64,000 nt of DNA, taken from an uncultured Bacilli bacterium. Its GTDB lineage: Bacteria; Bacillota_I; Bacilli_A; RF39; UBA660. The notes beneath the pieces were generated by a model. That model was not told the DNA's origin, searched no databases, and saw only the letters and a program-made list of their open reading frames with translations. A program made the position numbers and the translations under genes. Shown one piece after another: positions 26,627 to 34,141 of the stretch (its first letter is position 1; every line of letters begins with the position of its first letter). The DNA lies in the NCBI GenBank assembly GCA_910589375.1, contig CAJUTK010000002.1, forward strand, positions 372,001 through 436,000. Reading direction: 5' to 3'.

Positions 26627-28231
26627 ATGAATGAAATAATAATTACAAAGATAGAGTGGGAAAGAATTTTCCTTCGTATCTATATTAACTTTTCTAATGG
26701 TAAACAATTTGGCCTTTTTAATGATAAAAAAAATAGATTTATCCCTATAGTCCCTGTTACAGAAACTTGTTTTGAAATCAATACAACATGTGTTTTTGAT
26801 AGAAAGTTTTTAGACAATGGGGATTGGAAATTCGGATATTTTAAAGATGAAGTATTTATTCCGTCTTTGGTAAGTGAGGAGGTAGCTTATCAGTATGATA
26901 CATTATCTAGAATTTTCAGATATGGAAAAGGAAGACAGTACGCTTATACAGTAGATTTTGATGTTATTCCTAATGAGGAAGACAGTAAGTTATATTTTGT
27001 ACTTAGAAGTTATTTTGTAAAAGCAAATACTAGTTGGAAAAAAAGAAAATATATAGAGGAAGGTATTTATACTCATTCCTTAATAAAGAAGTGTATTTTT
27101 GGACTTAAGTGCATCGTTATCAATTTAATTTATAGATTCTTTTGTTTGTTTAGTAGAAAAAAAGGGAAAAATATTCTTTTGATGTCTGAGACAAAACCAT
27201 TTATAAATGGAAATCTTTTGGCATTAGATAACAAGTTGAAAGAGAGCAAATTAAATGAGTATCATATTACTTACTCTTTTAGAAAGACAATTGGTAATAA
27301 TCAGTCAATACTAAATTGGATAAAGGTTTTAGCAAAACTTTCCAAACAAGATTATGTTTTTATTGATGATTTTGCACCTATATTTAACTATTTAAATCTT
27401 AGTAAAAAAACAAAATTAATTCAATTGTGGCATGCAGGAGCAGGATTTAAAGCAGTTGGTTATTGCCGCTTTGGTAAAGATGGATCTCCATTTCCCAATT
27501 CTTCAGTACATAAAAAATATGATTTCGGAATTGTAGGCGCTTCAGAACTAGTGAAAGTGTTTGAAGAAGTATGGAGTATTGATAAAGATTCTATTCTTCC
27601 TCTTGGTATGGCTAGATTAGATAATTATTTAACTGATGAAAAACGAGAGAAGGTAACTGCTGAGTTATATGAGAAATATCCTGAATTTAAAGGAAAGAAA
27701 GTAATTTTATTTGCTCCAACTTATAGAGGGACAGGTCAGAAGAATGCTCATTATGATTATGATAAGCTAGATTTAAAAAGGATATATGATTTTTGTAAAG
27801 AAGAATATATATTTGCTTTTAAAATGCATCCTTTTATCGTAGATTTACCACCGATACCAGAAGAATATAAAGATAGGATTTATGATTTAAGTGCTTATCA
27901 TAATATAAATGACTTATATTATATAACTGAAATAATGATTACAGATTATTCTTCTAGTTATTATGAATTTTCCTTAATGAAGAAGCCAATTCTTTTCTAT
28001 ACTTATGATAGAAGTTTTTATGAGATTAGTAGAGGCGTATATCAGAGTATTAAAGAATCAGCTCCAGGACATGTTTGTGATACTTTTGAAGAATTGATGT
28101 CAGCTTTAGAGAATAAAGATTATGAATTAGAAAAAACATTAAAGTATGAGAGAGACAATTTTAATAATATGGATAATAAAGCAAGTGAGAGAATCTTAAA
28201 TAGAATTTTGAATATAGGAGGTAATAAATAA
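26627..28231 (+). CDS. CDP-glycerol/CDP-ribitol glycerophosphotransferase family protein
   Basis: 534 aa; the ATG at 26627 follows GGGTGAAAG. An N-terminal beta-rich region of about 150 residues precedes a hydrophobic stretch at about 155-180. The C-terminal PF04464-type domain has LIQLWHAGAGFKAVGY, LPLGMARLDNYL, LFAPTYRGTG, FKMHPF and ITDYSSSYYEFS. It is in the group of TagB/TagF/TarL enzymes that add polyol phosphate from a CDP donor. Its stop overlaps the next ATG (TAATGG), tying it to the cytidylyltransferase that would make its donor. Confidence 0.87.
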   Translation: MNEIIITKIEWERIFLRIYINFSNGKQFGLFNDKKNRFIPIVPVTETCFEINTTCVFDRKFLDNGDWKFGYFKDEVFIPSLVSEEVAYQYDTLSRIFRYGKGRQYAYTVDFDVIPNEEDSKLYFVLRSYFVKANTSWKKRKYIEEGIYTHSLIKKCIFGLKCIVINLIYRFFCLFSRKKGKNILLMSETKPFINGNLLALDNKLKESKLNEYHITYSFRKTIGNNQSILNWIKVLAKLSKQDYVFIDDFAPIFNYLNLSKKTKLIQLWHAGAGFKAVGYCRFGKDGSPFPNSSVHKKYDFGIVGASELVKVFEEVWSIDKDSILPLGMARLDNYLTDEKREKVTAELYEKYPEFKGKKVILFAPTYRGTGQKNAHYDYDKLDLKRIYDFCKEEYIFAFKMHPFIVDLPPIPEEYKDRIYDLSAYHNINDLYYITEIMITDYSSSYYEFSLMKKPILFYTYDRSFYEISRGVYQSIKESAPGHVCDTFEELMSALENKDYELEKTLKYERDNFNNMDNKASERILNRILNIGGNK

Positions 28232-29007
28232 TGGAAAAGAAAATTGCAATTGTATTTGCTGGAGGAAGTGGCACAAGGATGAGAATCCAAGACATGCCAA
28301 AACAATTTTTAGAAATCAATGGGAAGCCAATTATTATTTATGCATTAGAAAACTTTCAAAATCATGAGGAAATAGATGAAATTTATATTGCATGTATTGA
28401 AAGTTGGATAGAACATTTAGAGTGTATTGTAAAAGAATTTAATATCTCTAAAGTAAAATGTATTATTCCAGGAGGTAATAGTGGTCAAGAGACGATTTAT
28501 TTAGCGCTTAAAGAAGTAAGAAAAAATAATCCAGAAGATACTATTGTACTATTACACGATGGTGTAAGACCTTATATTACTCCAGAAGTAATTTCTGAGA
28601 ATATAAAATCTGTTATAGAAAATGGTAATGCTATTTCAACAACAGCAGCAACTGAGACTATTCTTTTAAGTAAGGACGGAGTTAATGTAGATGGTGTTCC
28701 TATTCGTAAAGAAATGTTTATAGGTCAAGCGCCACAATCTTTTAGAGTGGGTGATATCTTAAGTGCACATGAAGAAATTCGTAAAACGAATCCTACTTAT
28801 GAAAATGTATCAGATTCTTGTACTCTTTATAATATGCTAGGAAGAAAGGTTTTTATGGTAAATGGTAATAAGGGAAACTTGAAAGTTACTGACCCAATTG
28901 ATTATCACATTCTTTGTGGCATTATAGAATACTTAGAAAGTGAAAATAAGGATATGGTTCCTAAAGATGCTTATGCAAGAAGGAGAACAAAGAAAGATTA
29001 TGAATAG
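28231..29007 (+). CDS. tarI: IspD/TarI-family cytidylyltransferase, probably ribitol-5-phosphate type
   Basis: 258 aa. Nucleotidyltransferase motifs: FAGGSGTRM, MPKQFLEINGKPII (Lys of the CTP site), LHDGVRPYI and TDPIDYHIL. IspD makes CDP-methylerythritol and TarI makes CDP-ribitol; both share this fold. Its place between polyol-phosphate transferases and overlap with the SDR gene favour TarI or a related CDP-polyol synthase. The C-terminal tail is short and basic. No TarJ-type alcohol dehydrogenase is next to it; an SDR takes that place. Confidence 0.8.
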   Translation: MEKKIAIVFAGGSGTRMRIQDMPKQFLEINGKPIIIYALENFQNHEEIDEIYIACIESWIEHLECIVKEFNISKVKCIIPGGNSGQETIYLALKEVRKNNPEDTIVLLHDGVRPYITPEVISENIKSVIENGNAISTTAATETILLSKDGVNVDGVPIRKEMFIGQAPQSFRVGDILSAHEEIRKTNPTYENVSDSCTLYNMLGRKVFMVNGNKGNLKVTDPIDYHILCGIIEYLESENKDMVPKDAYARRRTKKDYE

Positions 29008-30052
29008 TATATTAGAAAAAGAAATATCAGAGTTAGTAAAAAATACCAGTTATGCAGAATGCTTGCAAAATAAGACTGTTTTAATTACGGGTGCTAATGG
29101 GCTATTAGCGAGATATTTATCTTATTATTTACTCATGTGTAATAAAATGAAGGATAGTAATATTCATGTTATATTACTTGCAAGAAGTAAAGAGAAAACA
29201 ATCAATAATTTTTCTTATTTTAAGAGTGATAAAAATCTATCTTACTTATTTCAAGACGTATGCGAAAAGATAAATTATGATGGTAAAATTGACTATATTT
29301 TTCATGCAGCAAGTAATGCTAGTGCCCATGCTATTAGAAATAATCCTGTTGATATTATTAAGTCTAATTTAATTGGTACTTTTAATGTTTTAGAATTAGC
29401 ACATGAGGCAAATGTAACGAAAGTAGTTTTTCCATCTACTAGAGAAATATATGGGAAAATTACAGGTCTAGATGTTATTCATGAAGAGGATATGGGAATT
29501 TTGGACCCTATGGATGAGAGAAATTGTTATCCAGAGAGTAAGAGAATGGCCGAAGCTATTTTTAAAAGTTATAGCAAACAATTTCAAATTCCATTTAATA
29601 TTTTAAGAATTGCTCATACATATGGACCTTGTATGCCTCTTGCAAACGATGGCCGAGTAATGTCAGATTTAATTAATTTTGCTATTAATGAGGAAGATAT
29701 TATATTGAATAGCGATGGTACTGCTTTGAGATCTTTTTGTTATGTATCAGATGCTATTTTAGGTATTTTAAGTGTCATGTGTAATGGAAAAATAAACGAA
29801 GTATACAATTTATCTAATACGAAGGAATCTATCTCTATTAGAGAGTTAGCACAAAAAATTGCTGCTAATGTTCCTTATGACATAAAAGTAGGATTTAAGG
29901 AAGCTAGCCCTGAGGTATTAAAAGGCTATACTTCTTACAAAATAGTAAATATGGATAATTCTAAGTTAGAAGCTTTAGGCTGGAATCCAGCTATTACACT
30001 TGATGAGGGGCTTAAGAAAACTATTCAATATTTTTTAGAGGAAAAAAATTAG
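29000..30052 (+). CDS. NAD-dependent epimerase/dehydratase (extended SDR)
   Basis: 350 aa from the ATG at 29000, which overlaps the cytidylyltransferase stop by eight bases (ATGAATAG); a longer frame back to 28940 lacks a binding site. Rossmann motif TGANGLLARYL at about 32-42, FHAASNASA, STREIYG and the catalytic YPESK (Tyr, Lys), with the Ser/Thr in STRE. The layout matches UDP-glucuronate decarboxylase or dTDP-sugar epimerase types. In this operon it may shape an NDP- or CDP-linked sugar for the surface polymer; the substrate cannot be read from the sequence. Confidence 0.85.
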   Translation: MNSILEKEISELVKNTSYAECLQNKTVLITGANGLLARYLSYYLLMCNKMKDSNIHVILLARSKEKTINNFSYFKSDKNLSYLFQDVCEKINYDGKIDYIFHAASNASAHAIRNNPVDIIKSNLIGTFNVLELAHEANVTKVVFPSTREIYGKITGLDVIHEEDMGILDPMDERNCYPESKRMAEAIFKSYSKQFQIPFNILRIAHTYGPCMPLANDGRVMSDLINFAINEEDIILNSDGTALRSFCYVSDAILGILSVMCNGKINEVYNLSNTKESISIRELAQKIAANVPYDIKVGFKEASPEVLKGYTSYKIVNMDNSKLEALGWNPAITLDEGLKKTIQYFLEEKN

Positions 30053-30064
30053 GTAGGAGATATC

Positions 30065-31171
30065 ATGTTGATTTTAATAAAAGTTGGAACTTTCTTTTTA
30101 AGTATTATTTACTTTTTTATGAAGTTATTTCCAACAAAGAGACAAATTTTAATTGTTAGTAGGCAGAATAATAAAAAGTCTTTAGATATTGAAATTCTAG
30201 AAAAAGGAATAAAGGAAGAACTTCCCAATTATAAAGTAATTGTTATGACTAAAATGATTGAGAATAAAATAGCTTATGCTTTTTATCTATTAAAGTTAAT
30301 GTATTATATTGCTAGATCGAAAGTAGTAATCTTAGATTCTTATTGTTTACCTATTTCTCTTTTAAAACATAAAAAAAGCTTGAAGGTAATTCAAATGTGG
30401 CATGCGATAGGCCTCATGAAAAAGGCTGGTTATGCTTCTATTGATAAAGAGGAAGGTAGAAGCCTAAAAGTATCTCAAGCCTTCAAAATGCATCATAATT
30501 ATGATTATGCTTTCGCAAGTAGTAAAGATTGTGTGAAGGCGATGTGTGAAGTATTTCATATTACAGAAGATAAAATAACTGTCAAGTTACTTCCAAGAGT
30601 TGATTTACTTCGAAATGAAGAATATCAAATAGAAGAAAGAAAGAAAATATTTGAAAAATATCCAACACTAAAAAATAAAAAAAATATTGTTTATATTCCA
30701 ACCTTTCGAAAAGAAGAAGCGTTGATGCAAGAAAAAATAGAAGAGTTAGTAAGTTCTATTGATTATAGTAGTTATAATCTTATTATTAAGTTACATCCTA
30801 ATTCTAAGATTACAGTAGATAATACTTCTGTTTTTAATTGTAAAGAGTTTACTAGCATGGAAATGCTTTCAGTTGCAGATTATGTAATAAGTGATTATTC
30901 TTCTATTATTTATGAAGCTGTTATTTTAAAGAAGCCTTTGTATTTATATGCATTTGATTTAGATGAGTATGAGGCTAAAAGGGGACTATTTATTGATTAT
31001 AAGAAAGAAATACCAGGTATTATTACGAAGGATGCTTCTTTCTTATTTCAAGAGATAGTAGAAAATCATTATGATTATTCTAAACAAGAAATATTTTGTA
31101 GAAAGTATTTGGATTTATCTAAAAAGAGTATTACTTTAGATATTATTGATCTAATTAAAGAAAACCTTTAA
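30065..31171 (+). CDS. CDP-glycerol glycerophosphotransferase family protein (single domain, TagB-like)
   Basis: 368 aa. An N-terminal hydrophobic segment (about 3-20) gives a membrane tie. The PF04464 motifs are VIQMWHAIGLMKKAGY, LLPRVDLL, VYIPTFRKEE, IKLHPNS and VISDYSSIIYEA. Length and the lone domain resemble TagB/TarB/TarF, the primase-type transferases. It lies 13 bases after the SDR and is followed by the acyltransferases in the same direction, so probably one transcript. Confidence 0.88.
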   Translation: MLILIKVGTFFLSIIYFFMKLFPTKRQILIVSRQNNKKSLDIEILEKGIKEELPNYKVIVMTKMIENKIAYAFYLLKLMYYIARSKVVILDSYCLPISLLKHKKSLKVIQMWHAIGLMKKAGYASIDKEEGRSLKVSQAFKMHHNYDYAFASSKDCVKAMCEVFHITEDKITVKLLPRVDLLRNEEYQIEERKKIFEKYPTLKNKKNIVYIPTFRKEEALMQEKIEELVSSIDYSSYNLIIKLHPNSKITVDNTSVFNCKEFTSMEMLSVADYVISDYSSIIYEAVILKKPLYLYAFDLDEYEAKRGLFIDYKKEIPGIITKDASFLFQEIVENHYDYSKQEIFCRKYLDLSKKSITLDIIDLIKENL

Positions 31172-31198
31172 ATAGGCCAATATGGGGGAGATGGTTTT

Positions 31199-32278
31199 AT
31201 GAAAAAATCAAAACATAACGGAATAATAAGCCTTTGGAAATTTTTGTTTTCTGTTATGATTGTTATATTACACTGTGATTCTTTAGCAGGGAATAATGAG
31301 AAAACTCTTTTTATTGGAGGGGCAATTGCCGTTGAGTTTTTCTTTATTACATCTGGTTATTTAATGGCTGTATCAGCTTTTAAAAGTGGTAGAAAAAAAG
31401 ATGTTGCTTCTGATACTTGGAGCTTTATAGGAAAGAAGTTCAAGGCATTATTTCCTTATGTTCTTATTGCCTTTCTTTCTATTTCTATTGTTAATATTAT
31501 TTTTAAATCTAATAATATCTATAATTGGATAACATCTATTTGGGATTTATTTCTCCTTAGAATGACAGGAATTAAGACAGCTAGAATTAATAAAGTAGCT
31601 TGGTATTTATCTGCAATGCTATTAAGTATGCTGATAATTTATCCATTACTTAGAAAATATAAAAAGAATTATTCAACTTTAATAGCACCTATTATTGTTA
31701 TTTTTCTAGCTGGGTATATGTCTCATCAATATGGGGATTTACGTGAACCAATGCAGTGGGTTGGATTTTGTTATAAAGGACTATTAAGAGCTTTTTTAGA
31801 ACTAAATATTGGTGTCATATTGTACGAAGTTGTTTCTTACTTTAAGAAGATTAAACTCACAAATTTGGGTAACAATTTGATTACTTTATTAGAAATTTTC
31901 TGTTTTACAATTGTTTTTATAATAGCTCAATTTTTGGAAAAGGGAAATAAATTAGATTATATTATATTAGTCATTTTAACGGTAGGAATTGGAATTGCGT
32001 TTTCTGAGAAATCAAAACTCTATTCCTTTTGCTGTAACAAATTTTTCTATTATTTAGAAAGATTAAGTGTTCCTATTTTTCTTAACCAAATGGTAGTCAT
32101 TTATTTTATGGAATATTCTTCTTGGTTTTCTAATTGGAATTACTATGGAAAAGTGGTATTTTGTTTAGGAGCTTTATTTCTATTTTCAGCTTTAACGTTA
32201 AAAGTAGTAGAACTATGGCAGAAAAATGAGGAGAGTGTATTTTCTTTTATAAAAAATAAATTAATTATAAGCAAATAA
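31199..32278 (+). CDS. acyltransferase-3 family membrane protein, copy 1
   Basis: 359 aa, about ten membrane segments. The family signature is present: His of VILHCD near residue 25, FFITSGYLMAVSAF, then LTWYLSAML-type (AWYLSAMLLS) and the conserved PLLRKY loop. Such proteins O-acetylate or succinylate exported sugars or polyols at the membrane. It is a tandem paralogue of the next gene, with an 86-base stretch identical between them. ATG 31199 follows GGGGGAG. Confidence 0.87.
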   Translation: MKKSKHNGIISLWKFLFSVMIVILHCDSLAGNNEKTLFIGGAIAVEFFFITSGYLMAVSAFKSGRKKDVASDTWSFIGKKFKALFPYVLIAFLSISIVNIIFKSNNIYNWITSIWDLFLLRMTGIKTARINKVAWYLSAMLLSMLIIYPLLRKYKKNYSTLIAPIIVIFLAGYMSHQYGDLREPMQWVGFCYKGLLRAFLELNIGVILYEVVSYFKKIKLTNLGNNLITLLEIFCFTIVFIIAQFLEKGNKLDYIILVILTVGIGIAFSEKSKLYSFCCNKFFYYLERLSVPIFLNQMVVIYFMEYSSWFSNWNYYGKVVFCLGALFLFSALTLKVVELWQKNEESVFSFIKNKLIISK

Positions 32279-32297
32279 TATCATCAGGAGGTAGTAC

Positions 32298-33395
32298 ATG
32301 AAAATAGACAAGCATAATGGAATCATCAGTATATGGAAATTTCTATTTTCTCTAATGGTTGTTATATTACACTGTGACTTTTTGGCACCTAGTAAAAATC
32401 AGATTATTCTAAGAGGTGGATCTATTGCTGTTGAATTTTTCTTTATCACATCTGGTTATTTAATGGCTGTATCAGCTTTTAAAAGGAGTAATAAGAAAAA
32501 TATTATTTCTGATACATGGAGTTTTATATGGAAAAAGGTTAAAACTTTATTTCCTTACGTTCTTATTGCCTTTATATCGGTAACAATCGTAACAATTGTT
32601 TTTACATCGCATAATATTTATGATTGGTTACTTTCTATATGGAATTTAATATTTTTAGAAATGACAGGCATTAAATCAACTCCAATAAATCCTCTTACAT
32701 GGTATTTATCTGCAATGCTATTAAGTATGCTGATAATTTATCCATTACTTAGAAAATATAAAAAGAATTATTCAACTTTAATAGCGCCTATTATTGTTAT
32801 TTTTCTAGCTGGATATATGTCCCATCAATATGGACATTTAAGAACACCAGTAAAGTGGATAGGATTTTGTTATAAAGGTCTATTAAGAGCTTTTCTAGAA
32901 TTAAATATTGGTGTTATTGTATATGAAATGACGATGAGATTTAAAAAATTAGATTTTACGAAATTTGGAAGAGTTTTCATTACAATATTAGAAGTATCTT
33001 GTTTTTCTATCATTTTCATAATTGCGCAGTTCTTAGTAAAAGGAACAAGGTTAGATTTTATAATGTTGGTTATTTTTTCTGTGGGAATTATGTTAGCTTT
33101 TTCTGAGAAATCTTATTTTTATAATTTTTGTTGTAATAAGTTTTTTTACTATTTAGAAAAATTAAGTTTATCGATATATGTTAATCATTTGGCATTTGTC
33201 TATATTTTACAATATGCGGAATGTTTCTCTGTGGTAAGCTATCCTATCAAAGTATTGATTTGCGTTATTTCATCGATTATTTTTTCTATGTTTACGCTAA
33301 AGTTAGTGGAACTATGGCAAAAGCAAGAAGGAAAAGTGGTACATTTTTTGAAGGATAAGATAATTGTAAGTAATAAACAACGAAATGAAGCATAA
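32298..33395 (+). CDS. acyltransferase-3 family membrane protein, copy 2
   Basis: 365 aa, same architecture as its upstream twin: VVILHCDF, FFITSGYLMAVSAF, TWYLSAMLLS. The two proteins differ most in the loops and the last ~130 residues, so they may modify different positions or polymers. ATG follows AGGAGG. It is last in its transcription unit; a long perfect terminator comes six bases after the stop. Confidence 0.87.
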   Translation: MKIDKHNGIISIWKFLFSLMVVILHCDFLAPSKNQIILRGGSIAVEFFFITSGYLMAVSAFKRSNKKNIISDTWSFIWKKVKTLFPYVLIAFISVTIVTIVFTSHNIYDWLLSIWNLIFLEMTGIKSTPINPLTWYLSAMLLSMLIIYPLLRKYKKNYSTLIAPIIVIFLAGYMSHQYGHLRTPVKWIGFCYKGLLRAFLELNIGVIVYEMTMRFKKLDFTKFGRVFITILEVSCFSIIFIIAQFLVKGTRLDFIMLVIFSVGIMLAFSEKSYFYNFCCNKFFYYLEKLSLSIYVNHLAFVYILQYAECFSVVSYPIKVLICVISSIIFSMFTLKLVELWQKQEGKVVHFLKDKIIVSNKQRNEA

Positions 33396-33400
33396 AATAG

Positions 33401-33437
33401 TACTGAATTTGTCAATTTGACAAGTTCAGTATTTTTT
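33401..33437 (+). terminator. strong intrinsic terminator of the polymer operon
   Basis: ACTGAATTTGTCA / TGACAAGTTCAGT (13 bp, one G-U) with a three-base loop and T6. The right arm contains a TTGACA that serves as the -35 of the next promoter. Confidence 0.95.
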
Positions 33438-33445
33438 GATAGAAT
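33417..33445 (+). promoter_or_regulatory. promoter of the large structured RNA
   Basis: Perfect TTGACA at 33417-33422, 17-bp spacer, TAGAAT at 33440-33445. Predicted start near 33452. The -35 sits inside the upstream terminator arm. Confidence 0.8.
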
Positions 33446-33451
33446 GTTAGT

Positions 33452-34068
33452 CATTGGTGGCACATTATTCTAGTCAATAATGACCATTGTGAAGACAGAA
33501 TTAAAAAGCTGTTAAAGAGCACATCTGTGAAACTTTTGGTGTCTGCTTCTTACGCCCAGTTTGGGGTGGATGCTGGAAGGTAGAGTGTTGGGCGTCCGTA
33601 ATGGCATACGCAAACGACCCAACATTCATGGAGACCTTATTTTGTGTTTTACCTATACGCGAAAGCTGATGGATAATATACAGATAAGGCTTGAACCTAC
33701 TTCGTGGCGAAAGTTATGGGTAGTGTAGCTTGTCTTGCGTGAGATATGGGGATAGTTGTTCAACTTAACTAATTTATAGCTAGAACTAGTTGAGTATCGC
33801 TACTTGAAACATATGTTGCAAAAAAGAACTAACAATGGACAGTTGGTGAGGAAAACTCCTAGAGTGTTGTGTAATATAGGATTGCAGTGCGTACTAAGTG
33901 GTAATCAAGCCATACAGACGGTGACGTCGTATTAGTTTTCTTAAAGGGGAACCGCAACCATGGTAACGTGATGTGAAAACTAGAGAAATTCTGCTTGACC
34001 TATGACGTAAAGTTAACTATATTAATAGCCATTCAGAAGTAATTAAAAGGGAATTTTTCCCTTTTTTT
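33452..34068 (+). ncRNA. putative large ornate structured RNA of about 617 nt (ROOL-like candidate)
   Basis: This 745-bp gene gap has no credible ORF but its own promoter and terminator. G+C is about 40-57% by hand count in several 60-base rows, well above the surrounding genes. Many helices can be drawn: CATTATT/AATAATG (33463-33482), TGTTGGG/CCCAACA (33586/33618), CCTTAT/ATAAGG (33635/33684), an ACTTCG/CGAAAGT hairpin (33708-33723), GACG-GTGA-CGTC with a GNRA loop (33917-33928), and TTAGTTTTC/GAAAACTAG (33932/33975). The length fits ROOL (about 580 nt, common in gut Bacillota) or OLE (about 610 nt). OLE's usual isoprenoid-gene context and partner gene are absent, so ROOL is preferred. Class identity is inference; the case for a structured RNA gene is strong. 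Confidence 0.75.
34045..34068 (+). terminator. terminator of the large RNA
   Basis: AAAGGGAA / TTCCCTTT hairpin with a three-base loop and a T7 tail. Confidence 0.93.
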
Positions 34069-34079
34069 CGTCTTAAGAA

Positions 34080-34108
34080 TTCCTTAACCCAGTTGTAAGG
34101 TTAAGGAA
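34080..34108. promoter_or_regulatory. perfect inverted repeat over the -35 of the next promoter
   Basis: TTCCTTAACC (34080-34089) and GGTTAAGGAA (34099-34108), 9-base centre that contains the TTGTAA -35 box. A typical operator position for a dimeric repressor. Confidence 0.6.
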
Positions 34109-34121
34109 AACGTGCTATACT
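34093..34121 (+). promoter_or_regulatory. promoter of the ArnT-like/GtrB-like unit
   Basis: TTGTAA at 34093-34098, 17-bp spacer, TGCTATACT with -10 TATACT at 34116-34121 (extended -10). Start codon 20 bases further. Confidence 0.85.
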
Positions 34122-34141
34122 AAGTCTAAATAGAGGTATTT

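Noticed and set aside
33452..34068. RNase P RNA, tmRNA, or a group I/II intron as the identity of the non-coding region
   Set aside because: The RNase P GAGGAAAGTCC-type core, the tmRNA peptide frame with CCA end, and the group II domain V or group I P7 signatures were looked for and not found; there is also no reverse transcriptase or endonuclease ORF.
33396..34141. Decayed gene or insertion sequence in the gap
   Set aside because: No terminal inverted repeats, target duplications or broken reading frame of recognisable protein; instead a promoter and terminator frame the region.
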